Shown here: in pieces, positions 18,964-27,771 of the stretch
Numbering within the stretch: position 1 is the stretch's first letter
Layout: the number at the start of each line of letters is the position of its first letter
Assembly (NCBI RefSeq): GCF_001654835.1
Contig: NZ_LXEP01000003.1
Coordinates: 62,001 to 126,000 of the forward strand
DNA from: Buttiauxella gaviniae ATCC 51604
GTDB lineage: Bacteria; Pseudomonadota; Gammaproteobacteria; Enterobacterales; Enterobacteriaceae
Direction of reading: 5' to 3'
DNA: 64,000 nucleotides
The notes under the pieces: model-generated
Databases searched by the model: none
What the model was told of the DNA's origin: nothing
Seen by the model: only the letters and a program-made list of their open reading frames with translations
Translations under genes and position numbers: made by a program

Positions 18964-19318
18964 AAAATTTTCTTTAATATCCTTATATTAAAAGTGGGGA
19001 AACAGAGATGCATTCAAGTATTTTAACCCATAGGTGATGAGCTTTCCTGCATGCTGTTTTCTAGTAAGGTATGGGGGAATTAATTATGAGTGTCTCTCAT
19101 GAACGAGGCATAGCTGCTCAGCCCCAAATACTAATTAGTCTTAAGTTGTAAATATGGCCGGGTTGTGATTAAAACACTTTGTTTAGCTTATGGACTGAGG
19201 TCTTTTCCTGAGCATCTAAAATTTACAAAATTTTGACTTGGCTCAAAACATTTTTACCAATGAAGAGCTATTTATTTGCCGTTAAATCATCTCGTATCAA
19301 TACAACAAAAAAGGAGGA
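18964..19318. other. 355-base intergenic region upstream of ydfZ
   Basis: AT-rich spacer shared by the divergent kinase and ydfZ. It holds the FNR-like site described separately and AGGAGG directly before ydfZ. The rest shows no gene or strong repeat. Confidence 0.5.
19233..19246 (+). promoter_or_regulatory. FNR-like site upstream of ydfZ
   Basis: TTGAC-TTGG-CTCAA fits the FNR consensus TTGAT-N4-ATCAA with one mismatch in each half. It lies 73 bases before the ydfZ ATG. E. coli ydfZ is known to be induced without oxygen through FNR, which supports the reading. Binding is not shown. Confidence 0.55.
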
Positions 19319-19528
19319 ATGATGATGTTGACCTATGATTGCTACCGTAACGCTATCACAACTGGCAGCCGCGTTATGGTGTTCAATAAAGGTCTGACTG
19401 GTGTCATTAAGACCATTCACGGCGAAGGTAAAACAGCCGAACAAATTCGTCGTTCTGAATGTGTTGAAATCGAAGGTTGTGAAGGTGTTTTCTGCCCGAT
19501 GGAGTTAGTTCGACTTGAACTTCACTGA
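19319..19528 (+). CDS. ydfZ: YdfZ-like selenium-associated small protein
   Basis: 69 residues, close in length to E. coli YdfZ, with the shared segments YDxxRNAITTGSRVMV-like start, the TAEQIRR motif and a PxxLxRLxL-like end. YdfZ has been reported as a selenium-binding protein of the anaerobic proteome. Three Cys residues are present (Cys8, about Cys51 and Cys60). AAGGAGG stands right before the ATG and three ATG codons occur in tandem. A terminator follows at 19589. Confidence 0.85.
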   Translation: MMMLTYDCYRNAITTGSRVMVFNKGLTGVIKTIHGEGKTAEQIRRSECVEIEGCEGVFCPMELVRLELH

Positions 19529-19882
19529 TAGGGCTTATCGAGTCAGCACATTATTTTACATATAAGATAAACCCGAAAATATATTGCTTAAGGCCACCAA
19601 ATTGGTGGCCTTAATTGATGAATTACTTAGCAAGGCTGACCTGCATCTCGAAAATCTCCATCAGCTTTGAGCGAAGAATGGACAATACTCTTTCTAACCT
19701 TGCGCCCACCAAAGAAAGGTCGGGGTGATACCCGCCGCTGGAGTTACATGAACGGTGGGTACAGCGTGTACATTATTGTAAATACTGATATTACTTGAGC
19801 TGAATTTTCATTGATGGAGATGCATAAGGCATTTACCATTATCATCTTCTATCCTGACTAAGAACTTTATAAAGGGTATCGC
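19529..19882. other. 354-base intergenic region after ydfZ
   Basis: Apart from the terminator at 19589-19613 and AAAGGG before the next start codon, I see no gene, repeat or other signal in this stretch. Confidence 0.45.
19589..19613 (+). terminator. Terminator hairpin after ydfZ
   Basis: TAAGGCCACC (19589-19598) pairs perfectly with GGTGGCCTTA (19604-19613) around a 5-base loop, followed by an AT-rich tail. It lies 60 bases after the ydfZ stop. Confidence 0.75.
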
Positions 19883-20338
19883 ATGATAACAGTAGAGAAA
19901 TCAGATCCACTTTCACCAGATTCTTATTCTTTAATTGAAAAATTGTCAGCAGAGCTTGCCGCTATAACTGGTGATAGTGGAAAAAGTAATTTCGCAATTG
20001 ACTCAATGGATGGTGACAGGTCGCTTTGGGTACTGGCAAGAAACAAAAAAGGCGATGCAATAGGATGCGGTGCTATCCGACCGTTAACAGAAAATATTGC
20101 CGAACTTAAAAGAATGTTTTCAGACCGAAGCATCCCGGGAGTGGGAAAAGCTTTACTCAATTTTCTTGAGAAATCTGCGAAAAACATGGGATATGCAGAG
20201 CTCTGGCTTGAAACTCGAAATGTTAACCATAAGGCTGTGAATTTTTATAAGAATAATGGATACGTTTCCATTGAGAATTACGGCCCCTATATCGGCCGAG
20301 AAGAAGCGGTGTGTTTCTCGAAAGTATTGCGGGACTGA
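19883..20338 (+). CDS. GNAT-family N-acetyltransferase
   Basis: 151 residues. The beta-4/acetyl-CoA region is IAELKRMFSDRSIPGVGKALLNFLEKSA, with the loop GVGKAL standing for the usual RxxGxG/A, and the C-terminal ETRNVNHKAVNFYKNNGYVSIENYGPY is strongly typical of GNATs. AAAGGG precedes the ATG. The acceptor is unknown. It is in the same orientation as ydfZ but behind its terminator. Confidence 0.85.
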   Translation: MITVEKSDPLSPDSYSLIEKLSAELAAITGDSGKSNFAIDSMDGDRSLWVLARNKKGDAIGCGAIRPLTENIAELKRMFSDRSIPGVGKALLNFLEKSAKNMGYAELWLETRNVNHKAVNFYKNNGYVSIENYGPYIGREEAVCFSKVLRD

Positions 20339-20580
20339 TACACAGCCTGTTTAGCATAAGCGTTTTCTACTCATACCTTTATTTGCGCAGCGTCCCTGCG
20401 GGCGATTTGGCCTTCCCCAGGCTATAGATGCAGATGTATGAGCGCGCTGATCGAAAAATGTTAAATGTCCATTTAATCAAAATCTTAAATTTGACAAGAT
20501 TTACACCTGAGATTCAACAGCATCAACCAAGGCGTATGAGCCCTGGCCTTTTAAATATTACTCTCTAATCCGGGTGTAAT

Positions 20581-21105
20581 TTATTGCTTCACCCAAACCA
20601 ACTGATCGACCTGGAAGCCGAGAGTGCGCGCAGTGTTTAGGTAATCCTGCTTCACCGCATCCGGAATGGTTGGTGTACGCGACAAAATCCACAAGTAGTC
20701 ACGGTTTGGGCCACTCACCAGTGCGTACTGGTAATCATCATCGAGCCTTATCACGTTATAGCCGCCGTAGAACGGACCAAAGAATGAAACCTTCAGCGCG
20801 GCGGTTGTAGGCGCACCGGTAAATGAGGCTTTCCCTTCGCTCTCATTCCACTTGTTCTTAATCGGATCATAGCCACGATTGAGCACGCTAATAGCGCCAT
20901 CGCTGCGCGTGCCATAGGTAGCAGTCACCTTCTCAAGGCCGCGTTCGAATCGGTTTTCAAGGCGAGCGACTTCATACCATTTGCCAAGATAGCGGTTGGC
21001 ATCAAAGTTAGTTATCGGTTGAACGCCTTTCGGTTGCGTGGGAGATTTACAAGCAACCAGTGTCAGTGCGATAGCAACACCAGTTACAACGGGCCATATC
21101 TTCAT
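20581..21105 (-). CDS. blc: Outer-membrane lipocalin Blc
   Basis: 174-residue bacterial lipocalin. It has a lipoprotein signal with lipobox LTLVAC (Cys18 region), then the lipocalin motif NRYLGKWYEVARLENRFERGLEKVTATY and the conserved YALVSGPNRDYLWILSRTP. It is thought to bind lysophospholipids at the inner face of the outer membrane under envelope stress. I chose ATG 21105 (MKIWPVV) because AAAGGAGGT lies just upstream; an in-frame ATG 15 codons earlier would spoil the signal peptide. Confidence 0.94.
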   Translation of the reverse strand: MKIWPVVTGVAIALTLVACKSPTQPKGVQPITNFDANRYLGKWYEVARLENRFERGLEKVTATYGTRSDGAISVLNRGYDPIKNKWNESEGKASFTGAPTTAALKVSFFGPFYGGYNVIRLDDDYQYALVSGPNRDYLWILSRTPTIPDAVKQDYLNTARTLGFQVDQLVWVKQ

Positions 21106-21223
21106 AAGACCTCCTTTTATCTGAGCGGTTGGAAGTAAAGTGTAGTGCAAACACCCTGCTCTTCATTCAGGCTGCAAATATTCGTAGTATATTGAGAATA
21201 TTCTTTGTCATCAGGTGTACCTC

Positions 21224-21952
21224 ATGCCCTATTCCATCGGTGAATTTGCCCGGCTTTGCGGGATAAACGCGACCACACTACGCGCCTGGCAGCGTCGTTA
21301 CGGTTTAATCAAACCGTTGCGCACCGATGGCGGACACCGCCTGTACAGTGATGACGATGTCCAGCAGGCACTTAAAATTCTCGACTGGGTGAAAAAGGGA
21401 GTCCCCGTCAGCCAGGTGAAGCCCTTGCTGGCCCGTCCAGAAACTCGCCGTACAAACAACTGGCTCACCCTTCAGGAGAGCATGTTGCAGAAGTTGAAAG
21501 AGGGAAAAATCGAATCTCTGCGCCAGCAGATTTACGATTCGGGCCGCGAGTATCCGCGCCCGGAGATGGTCAGCGAAGTTCTACGCCCACTGCGCAGTAA
21601 AGTCTCAGCCAATATTCCCGCGATCATGACACTGCGTGAAGTCCTCGATGGCATCATCATTTCCTACACCTCGTTTTGCCTCGAAGGTGATAAAAAAGCG
21701 CCGGGGGATAATTACCTTATCACCGGCTGGCACCTTAGCGACCCATGTGAAATCTGGCTCGAAGCACTCAAACGTACGGGGCAAGGGCATCGCATTGATG
21801 TGCTCCCTGTGCCGCCTGCCATGCTGGCACCCGAGATCTTCCCTGAGCGAAAATGGCTGCTGGTCACTACCGGTAAAGTTACCGCAGCCCGTAAAAAACA
21901 GATTGAACTCTGGCAGCAACAGGTCGTTTCACTCGATGTGATCCCACTCTAA
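21224..21952 (+). CDS. MerR-family regulator, BluR/MlrA/LitR-like
   Basis: 242 residues. The N-terminal MerR winged helix YSIGEFARLCGINATTLRAWQRRYGLIKPLRTDGGHRLYSDDDV is very close to MlrA and BluR. The C-terminal half resembles the B12-binding-like domain of that group (GDNYLITGWHLSDPCEIWLEAL), but I see no clear cobalamin-binding His motif, so light sensing through B12 is doubtful. ATG 21224 is preferred over GTG 21215, with AGGTG upstream. It heads the lipid operon on the same strand and is likely its regulator; relatives control light- or stress-induced genes. Confidence 0.88.
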   Translation: MPYSIGEFARLCGINATTLRAWQRRYGLIKPLRTDGGHRLYSDDDVQQALKILDWVKKGVPVSQVKPLLARPETRRTNNWLTLQESMLQKLKEGKIESLRQQIYDSGREYPRPEMVSEVLRPLRSKVSANIPAIMTLREVLDGIIISYTSFCLEGDKKAPGDNYLITGWHLSDPCEIWLEALKRTGQGHRIDVLPVPPAMLAPEIFPERKWLLVTTGKVTAARKKQIELWQQQVVSLDVIPL

Positions 21953-22107
21953 AACCGTACCCCCGCCCCTTTTTCCTCTCGATGATAAGCAACCGTAAAA
22001 AGTTGCGTATCTGGCATGTTTTTATAAAAACCCAATCAAAACCAGCAAAATAACACCTACATAATGCATTGAATATATAGAACAATAAAAACACATTCAC
22101 TTTAAAC

Positions 22108-22133
22108 TTGTACAAATATTAGTAATTGTCTAA
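22108..22133. promoter_or_regulatory. Possible MerR operator of the lipid operon
   Basis: TTGTACAA (22108-22115) and TTGTCTAA (22126-22133) recur 18 bases apart in the AT-rich stretch 50 bases before the NTF2-like gene. MerR proteins typically bind dyads between spaced promoter boxes. The link to the adjacent regulator is inferred. Confidence 0.4.
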
Positions 22134-22182
22134 GTTTTAATTATACGATTACTTCACGTTTTCTACAGCCAGGGTGAGACTC

Positions 22183-22617
22183 ATGAGCACAATGCCATCC
22201 GTCATCGAGCGTTTTTTTGACTATTACACCACCCTGGATAACCAGTCTCCGCTGGCGCTGGCGGCGCTATATCACCCGGATGCCGAACTGGTCGACCCCT
22301 TTGGCACACATCAGGGGCTGTATGCGCTACAGCGTTACTTTACCCATCTGCTGGCTAATGCGGAGCACTGCCGTTTTTCCATCGATTCACCGCTCAGCGA
22401 AGGCCAGCGTTTTGCCGTGAGCTGGACAATGCACTGGTCGCATCCACAGATTTCTAAAGGAGACACGCTCGCTTTGCCAGGGTGTTCAATCGTGGATGTA
22501 CACGGCAACCTGATTATTCGTCAGCGCGATTACTACGATGCGGGAGAGATGGTTTACGAACATCTTCCCCTGCTGGGCTGGCTGGTACGCAGAGTAAAAA
22601 GGAGGGTGCGCTCATGA
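22183..22617 (+). CDS. NTF2-like/SnoaL-fold protein
   Basis: 144 residues with the NTF2-like beginning IERFFDYYTTLD...LAALYHPDAELVDPFGTHQGLYALQRYFTHLL, typical of SnoaL-like small-molecule isomerase/hydrolase folds. It is the first gene of the operon; the ATG 22183 is preceded by AGGGTGAG. The stop overlaps the SDR start (ATGA). A supporting role in the lipid modification pathway of the operon is inferred; no catalytic residues can be assigned. Confidence 0.8.
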   Translation: MSTMPSVIERFFDYYTTLDNQSPLALAALYHPDAELVDPFGTHQGLYALQRYFTHLLANAEHCRFSIDSPLSEGQRFAVSWTMHWSHPQISKGDTLALPGCSIVDVHGNLIIRQRDYYDAGEMVYEHLPLLGWLVRRVKRRVRS

Positions 22618-23333
22618 TGACTGTCCTCATCACTGGCGCATCCTCCGGCATTGGGGCGGGGCTTGCAAAATCCTGGGCTGATGACGGCTGGCACGTCATC
22701 GCCTGCGGTCGCGATCCTGCCCGGCTTGAGGCCCTTCACGAGCACAACCCGAACATCACGCTACGCCTGTTTGATATGACGGACAGGGAAGCCTGTCGCC
22801 AGGCGCTGGAAGGATGTTACGCCGATCTGGTCGTTCTTTGTGCGGGAACCTGCGAGTATCTCGATGGCGGCATAGTCGATGCCGCGCTGGTAGAACGGGT
22901 TATCAACACCAACTTCCTCGGGCCGGTAAACTGCCTTGCGGCACTTCAGCCACAGCTGGTTTCGGGCAATCGCGTGGTATTAGTTAGCTCAATGGCACAC
23001 TGGCTACCCTTCCCAAGAGCGGAGGCGTATGGCGCGTCCAAGGCCGCGCTCACCTGGTTTGCCAACAGCTTGCGCCTGGACTGGGAACCTAAAGGTATCG
23101 CGGTAACGGTGGTGTCGCCGGGCTTTGTCGATACGCCACTTACCCGTAAGAATGATTTTTCCATGCCCGGCCGGGTCAGCGTCGACAGCGCAGTGGAGGC
23201 CATTCGCAAGGGCCTGGCAAATGGAAAAAACCATATCGCCTTTCCCACTCGTTTGAGCCTTACCCTGCATCTGCTGGCAGCCCTACCGTCCTTTCTACAG
23301 CGAGCATTGCTGCGCAAGATGGTGCGATCATGA
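22614..23333 (+). CDS. Short-chain dehydrogenase/reductase
   Basis: 239 residues. The NAD(P)-binding motif TGASSGIG is at the N-terminus, the catalytic YxxxK occurs as YGASK, and SSMAHW carries the catalytic Ser. The VVSPGFVDTPLT segment is usual for SDRs. Start at 22614 or 22617 (tandem ATG), with AAGGAGG upstream; it overlaps the NTF2-like stop and its own stop overlaps the next start. Substrate unknown, probably a lipid-derived alcohol or ketone by context. Confidence 0.88.
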   Translation: MMTVLITGASSGIGAGLAKSWADDGWHVIACGRDPARLEALHEHNPNITLRLFDMTDREACRQALEGCYADLVVLCAGTCEYLDGGIVDAALVERVINTNFLGPVNCLAALQPQLVSGNRVVLVSSMAHWLPFPRAEAYGASKAALTWFANSLRLDWEPKGIAVTVVSPGFVDTPLTRKNDFSMPGRVSVDSAVEAIRKGLANGKNHIAFPTRLSLTLHLLAALPSFLQRALLRKMVRS

Positions 23334-24589
23334 AAATCGCTATTATCGGCAGTGGTATCGCTGGTTTGACCTGCGCATGGCGGCTGGCAGGGCATCACCA
23401 GGTTACCATTTTTGAAGCGGAATCCACTCCGGGTGGGCACACCGCCACGGTTGATGTAACCACCCCGCAGGGTATATATGCCATTGATACCGGGTTCATC
23501 GTCTATAACGACCGCACCTACCCACGTTTTATGGGCCTGCTGAGCGAGCTTGGGCTCAGCGGGCAAAAAACGCAGATGAGCTTCTCGGTGCATAATCCAC
23601 GCAGCGGCCTGGAGTACAACGGGCATACCCTCAGCTCGTTGTTTGCCCAGCGCCGGAACCTGTTCAACCCCGTGTTCTGGAAGTTGCTAAAAGATATCGC
23701 GCGCTTTAATCGCCTGGCGAAAGCTACGCTTGCGGGCGAAGTTGAACCAAACGCCACGCTGCATAACTTTCTTGAGCAACACCGCTTCAGCCCGTTTTTC
23801 GCACGCCATTACATTTTACCGATGGGCGCCGCCATCTGGTCATCATCGCTGCAAGAGATGCGCTGTTTTCCCCTGCCCTTGTTCTTACGTTTCTTTGAAC
23901 ACCACGGCCTGCTGGATATCACCCATCGCCCGCAGTGGTACGTGGTGCCAGGCGGCTCTCGAGAGTATATCCGCGCCATGCTTTCACAGCTGGGCGACCG
24001 CCTGACTCTGCACCTCAACTCGCCAGTACAACAGGTCATCCGCAATGCACAGGGCGTTAAGATCCAGCTTGAAACCGCAAGCCACACCTTCGACCAAGTG
24101 ATCTTCGCCTGCCACTCTGCGCAGGCTCTGGCGATGCTTGACGAACCGACAACCAGCGAGCGCGAAGTGCTGGGTGATATCGGCTGGCAGCGTAACGAGG
24201 TGGTTTTACACAACGATCGACGCTGGCTTCCGGTACGTGAACGCGCCTGGGCAAGCTGGAACTATCGTCTGAGCGAACGGGATGAAGCCCGCGCCTGCGT
24301 GACCTACAACATGAATATTCTGCAAGGGTTGCCTGCGGGGAGTCCGCTGTTTTGCGTGACTCTGAATCCTGAAACGCCGGTGGATGAACGCTTTGTCCTG
24401 AAACGTTTTGTTTATGAGCACCCGCTGTTTAACCCACAAAGCTGGCGTGCTCAGGCGCGTCGCAGTGAGATTAATGGTCATCAGCAAAGTTGGTTCTGTG
24501 GCGCTTACTGGTACAACGGTTTTCATGAAGACGGGGTACGCAGTGCGCTCGACGTGGTAAAGGGAATTGCCGCCGGGAGGGGTTATTAA
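23330..24589 (+). CDS. FAD/NAD(P)-binding amine-oxidase-like oxidoreductase
   Basis: 419 residues. The dinucleotide-binding motif [15 protein letters not shown] is at residues 4-18, followed by the FAD-contacting [10 protein letters not shown], and the C-terminal [20 protein letters not shown] closes the FAD domain. Proteins of this type sit with DUF1365 and cyclopropane synthase genes in many bacteria and resemble desaturase-like flavoproteins of unusual fatty-acid pathways. It overlaps both neighbours by start/stop fusion or a one-base gap, so it is co-translated. Its exact reaction is unknown. Confidence 0.87.
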   Translation: MKIAIIGSGIAGLTCAWRLAGHHQVTIFEAESTPGGHTATVDVTTPQGIYAIDTGFIVYNDRTYPRFMGLLSELGLSGQKTQMSFSVHNPRSGLEYNGHTLSSLFAQRRNLFNPVFWKLLKDIARFNRLAKATLAGEVEPNATLHNFLEQHRFSPFFARHYILPMGAAIWSSSLQEMRCFPLPLFLRFFEHHGLLDITHRPQWYVVPGGSREYIRAMLSQLGDRLTLHLNSPVQQVIRNAQGVKIQLETASHTFDQVIFACHSAQALAMLDEPTTSEREVLGDIGWQRNEVVLHNDRRWLPVRERAWASWNYRLSERDEARACVTYNMNILQGLPAGSPLFCVTLNPETPVDERFVLKRFVYEHPLFNPQSWRAQARRSEINGHQQSWFCGAYWYNGFHEDGVRSALDVVKGIAAGRGY

Positions 24590-24590
24590 G

Positions 24591-25313
24591 ATGAACAGTT
24601 GCCTGTATCAGGGTGTGTTACGTCATCGCCGCCTCCAGCCAAAAGTGCATCATTTCCGCTATCGCGTATTTATGGGCTGGCTGGATTTGGATGAGCTGGA
24701 TGCGCTTTCGTTGGTGGGGATCCGGCGCAATAAGTTTGCCGCAGCCGCCTTCTACGACGCGGATTACCCGCTCGGCATGCCGCTTAAAGAGAACGTTCTC
24801 AACCGGCTGGAAAGCCTGACCAGAGAGCGCCCTGGTGGCCGCGTCATGCTGCTGACCCAATTGCGTTACTTCGGGTTCCATTTTAATCCGATTAACTTCT
24901 ACTACTGCTACGACCGGACGGACACGCTGCTATGGATTCTGGCAGAAGTGCGCAATACGCCGTGGAACGAGCGCCATTACTACGCGGTGGACGGCCAGGT
25001 GGCGCATCCAATTGAGAAAGCTTTCCACGTCTCGCCCTTTAACCCGATGGACATGGTTTATCACTGGCGCTTCAACAAACCCGGCAAAACGCTATATATG
25101 CACATCGAAAATCACCAGCAATCGAAAGTGTTCGACGCAACACTGGCGCTGAGCCGCACACCGCTGACGCGTACCAACCTGGCCTCGGTGCTGCGGCGTA
25201 TACCGTTGATGACGCTTAAAACGGTGTTCGCCATTTACTGGCAGGCGCTACGGCTGTGGATTAAGCGCGTGCCTTTGTATAGCCACCCCGTTAACAGGAG
25301 TGATCGCTCATGA
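24591..25313 (+). CDS. DUF1365 family protein
   Basis: 240 residues matching DUF1365 throughout, with [31 protein letters not shown] at the N-terminus, [18 protein letters not shown] and [20 protein letters not shown]. The family is of unknown biochemical function and nearly always sits between an FAD oxidoreductase and a cyclopropane-fatty-acid-synthase-like gene, as here. ATG 24591 is one base after the previous stop and lies behind GGGAGGGG. A role in modifying membrane lipids is inferred from this conserved context. Confidence 0.9.
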   Translation: MNSCLYQGVLRHRRLQPKVHHFRYRVFMGWLDLDELDALSLVGIRRNKFAAAAFYDADYPLGMPLKENVLNRLESLTRERPGGRVMLLTQLRYFGFHFNPINFYYCYDRTDTLLWILAEVRNTPWNERHYYAVDGQVAHPIEKAFHVSPFNPMDMVYHWRFNKPGKTLYMHIENHQQSKVFDATLALSRTPLTRTNLASVLRRIPLMTLKTVFAIYWQALRLWIKRVPLYSHPVNRSDRS

Positions 25314-26530
25314 CCGATCCTGTCTTTGCGTTTGAAGCGAGCACCCCACGCAACGTACGTCTCGCCCGCTGGATGCTGTTTCGTGTGTTGAGCGGTATTC
25401 GCGGAGGTTCGCTTACCGTGCGTGACGGGACACATGCCTGGCATTTTGGTGATGCCTGCGCCCCGTTAAGTGCCGAAGTGCAAATCCTCTCGCCAGCCGT
25501 TTACTGGCGTTTGCTGACCGGTGGAAGCCTCGCCGCAGCTGAATCCTGGATAGACGGCGAGTGGGAAACGCACCAGTTAACACCACTTTTGCAGATACTT
25601 GCGCTCAATGGCCCGGTTTTGGGCCAGCTGGAAAGAGGTTTCCGCCTGCTTGGCAAACCTATAGAGCGGCTTCACCACTGGACACGGCGCAACCATCGCC
25701 AGCAGGCACGTGAAAACATCGCCGCACATTACGACCTGGGCAACGAATTCTACGCCCTGTTTCTTGACGAAGAACTGCTCTACTCCAGTGCCCTTTTTAG
25801 CGCCGATGAGCTGGATCTCACCCGCGCTCAGCAGGCCAAAATGGCACGCCTGTGCGAACAGCTGGCGCTGACCTCCAGCGACCATCTTCTCGAAATCGGC
25901 ACTGGCTGGGGGGCGATGGCCGAATATGCCGCTCGCCACTACGGCTGTCGCGTGACCACCACCACGCTTTCTCAGGAGCAGTACCTTTGGGCGACACAGA
26001 GGATTGCTCGTGCAGGATTGCAGGATCGGGTGCAGGTACTGTTGTGCGACTATCGCGACCTGACCGGAGAGTTCGACAAGCTGGTGTCCGTCGAGATGAT
26101 CGAAGCTGTGGGCCAACGCTACCTCCCCGGTTTTTTCCGTACCTGTCAGGCGCGTCTGCGTCCAGGCGGAAAAATGGTGATTCAGGCCATCACCATTCAG
26201 GACCAGCGCTATCACGCATACAGCAAAAGCGTCGACTTTATCCAGCGCTACATTTTCCCCGGTGGCTTTCTACCGAGCATCACGGCAATGAGCGAGTTGA
26301 TGACGCACCACACGGATTTTGTGGTGCGCAATCTCTTCGATATGGGGCCAGACTACGCCCGCACGCTGGCGCACTGGCGGCAGCGTTTTGTACACGCCTG
26401 GCAAGATATTGAAAAACTAGGTTTTGATGACCAGTTCCGCCGTATGTGGCTCTACTACTTCGGTTACTGCGAAGCCGGATTTAACGCACGCACTATTAGC
26501 GTCGTCCAACTCACGGCGGAGCGCGTATGA
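25310..26530 (+). CDS. Cyclopropane-fatty-acyl-phospholipid synthase-like methyltransferase
   Basis: 406 residues. The S-adenosylmethionine motif [29 protein letters not shown] and the family signature [24 protein letters not shown] are present. It transfers a methylene or methyl group to unsaturated acyl chains of membrane phospholipids. It is probably a second CFA-type enzyme, diverged from the housekeeping Cfa, as judged by its operon. Related copies in other bacteria take part in light- and singlet-oxygen responses. It overlaps DUF1365 and DUF2878 by four bases. Confidence 0.9.
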   Translation: MTDPVFAFEASTPRNVRLARWMLFRVLSGIRGGSLTVRDGTHAWHFGDACAPLSAEVQILSPAVYWRLLTGGSLAAAESWIDGEWETHQLTPLLQILALNGPVLGQLERGFRLLGKPIERLHHWTRRNHRQQARENIAAHYDLGNEFYALFLDEELLYSSALFSADELDLTRAQQAKMARLCEQLALTSSDHLLEIGTGWGAMAEYAARHYGCRVTTTTLSQEQYLWATQRIARAGLQDRVQVLLCDYRDLTGEFDKLVSVEMIEAVGQRYLPGFFRTCQARLRPGGKMVIQAITIQDQRYHAYSKSVDFIQRYIFPGGFLPSITAMSELMTHHTDFVVRNLFDMGPDYARTLAHWRQRFVHAWQDIEKLGFDDQFRRMWLYYFGYCEAGFNARTISVVQLTAERV

Positions 26531-27012
26531 AACGCAATCTGCAGGTTTTTGTCATGGCCATCGCGTTCGATCTCTACTGGACGTTGGTGGTGCTGTTTCG
26601 CGAGCACGGCCTGTTTCTTTGGCTCGTGCTCGCCATCCTGGCCTGCCTGATGCTATCGCCTGCTCATCGTTTTTACGCTCTCTTGCTTGCAGCTGGGGGC
26701 AGCGGGCTGGATGCACTATGGGCGCTAACCGGGCTAATCGATTTTAATGGCGATGCGCTACTTCCCCTTTGGATGATGGCGCTATGGCTGATGTTTGCCG
26801 TCGTCTGGACCAGGTTGACCTGCATAACGACGTTGCCGGGGTGGTTGCTGACTTCAATGGCGACTATAGGTGCACCAGTGGCGTACCTGATAGGTGAACG
26901 CCTCGACGCGATTACCTTCCTTGAGCCGACGTTTATCGTCATCAGTTGGATGGCGACGGGCTGGCTGGTTCTGATGCTGTTTTTCCACATTCTGATAGGG
27001 CGGCGTGCATGA
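26527..27012 (+). CDS. DUF2878 membrane protein
   Basis: 161 residues with about five hydrophobic segments and the start [37 protein letters not shown] typical of DUF2878 inner-membrane proteins that follow the CFA-type gene in this cluster. Function unknown. The start overlaps the CFA stop and its stop overlaps the next gene start (ATGA), so it is co-translated. Confidence 0.82.
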   Translation: MKRNLQVFVMAIAFDLYWTLVVLFREHGLFLWLVLAILACLMLSPAHRFYALLLAAGGSGLDALWALTGLIDFNGDALLPLWMMALWLMFAVVWTRLTCITTLPGWLLTSMATIGAPVAYLIGERLDAITFLEPTFIVISWMATGWLVLMLFFHILIGRRA

Positions 27013-27225
27013 AACTCTCTCAATTATTGTTGCTCTGGCTGGCAGCAGTTTCGCCCTTCGCCCCTGCCGCCGATTGGTTAAACTGGCGAAAAGTGGGTGA
27101 TGCGACCCTCACATGGGGGCCGTTTAGCTGGGGCCCCGCCAATCTGAAGCTTTGTGGGCATCTGGCTCGATCCTGGTACTCAATATCCCGCACTGAGCCA
27201 GCAGTTAATTGGAGGTGACGAATGA
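27009..27225 (+). pseudogene. Chalcone-isomerase-like gene broken by an internal deletion
   Basis: The N-terminal part reads as a signal peptide and the family start ADWLNWRKVGDATLTWGPFSW, in frame to about 27150. The family C-terminal end FVGIWLDPGTQYPALSQQL is present, but in the next frame (27151-27225), ending in a TGA that overlaps the DUF3833 start. The centre of the domain (very roughly 90-100 codons) is missing, so the current reading frame stops at 27218 with 69 residues. The intact family member would be about 160-180 residues and exported. I infer an out-of-frame deletion. Confidence 0.8.
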
Positions 27226-27759
27226 AACGTATTCTGGCACTCGGTATAGCACTGATTCTGTTGCTGGCGGGATGTAGCGCAAACATTAACGACTACCGTC
27301 AACAGACGCCGCCACTTGATATCTTTCAATACTTCCAGGGCAAAACCGAGGCATGGGGCATGGGGCATGGTACAGGACCGCAGCGGTAAACAGTTGCGCC
27401 GCTTCCATGTTGACATCAGCGGCGTCGTCGTCGGCGAGACCCTGACGCTCAATGAACACTTCGTCTATGACGATGGCGAGAAACAGCAGCGAGTTTGGCA
27501 TATCAGGCGCATCAGTTCTGACCGTTACGAAGGAACCGCGGGCGATATTGAGGGCGTGGCAAAGGGTGTGACTTCAGGGAACGCCTTTAACTGGCACTAC
27601 AGCATGAAGGTGAAAGCCAACGGCAGTACCTGGCTGCTGAACTTTGACGACTGGATGTACCTGCAAGACGGCATCCATCTTTTTAACAAAACCGAGATGA
27701 AGAAATTCGGGGTCACCGTGGGTACGGTCACGCTTTTCTTTACCCGCAAAGAGCAGTAA
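27222..27759 (+). pseudogene. DUF3833 lipoprotein gene frameshifted by a 7-bp tandem duplication
   Basis: The start at 27222 encodes a lipoprotein signal (MKRILALGIALILLLAGCS, lipobox LAGC) and the frame runs to a stop near 27387. From about 27360 the rest of the domain (VQDRSGKQLRRFHVDISG and on) continues in another frame to 27759. The unit CATGGGG occurs at 27353-27359 and again at 27360-27366. Removing one unit restores a continuous 176-residue DUF3833 protein. This may be a true slippage mutation or a sequencing artefact. Confidence 0.85.
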
Positions 27760-27771
27760 GAGGATTACACC

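Noticed and set aside
22482-22613. Longer reading frame upstream of the SDR gene
   Set aside because: The extension overlaps the NTF2-like gene, lacks a Rossmann start and AAGGAGG points to ATG 22614.
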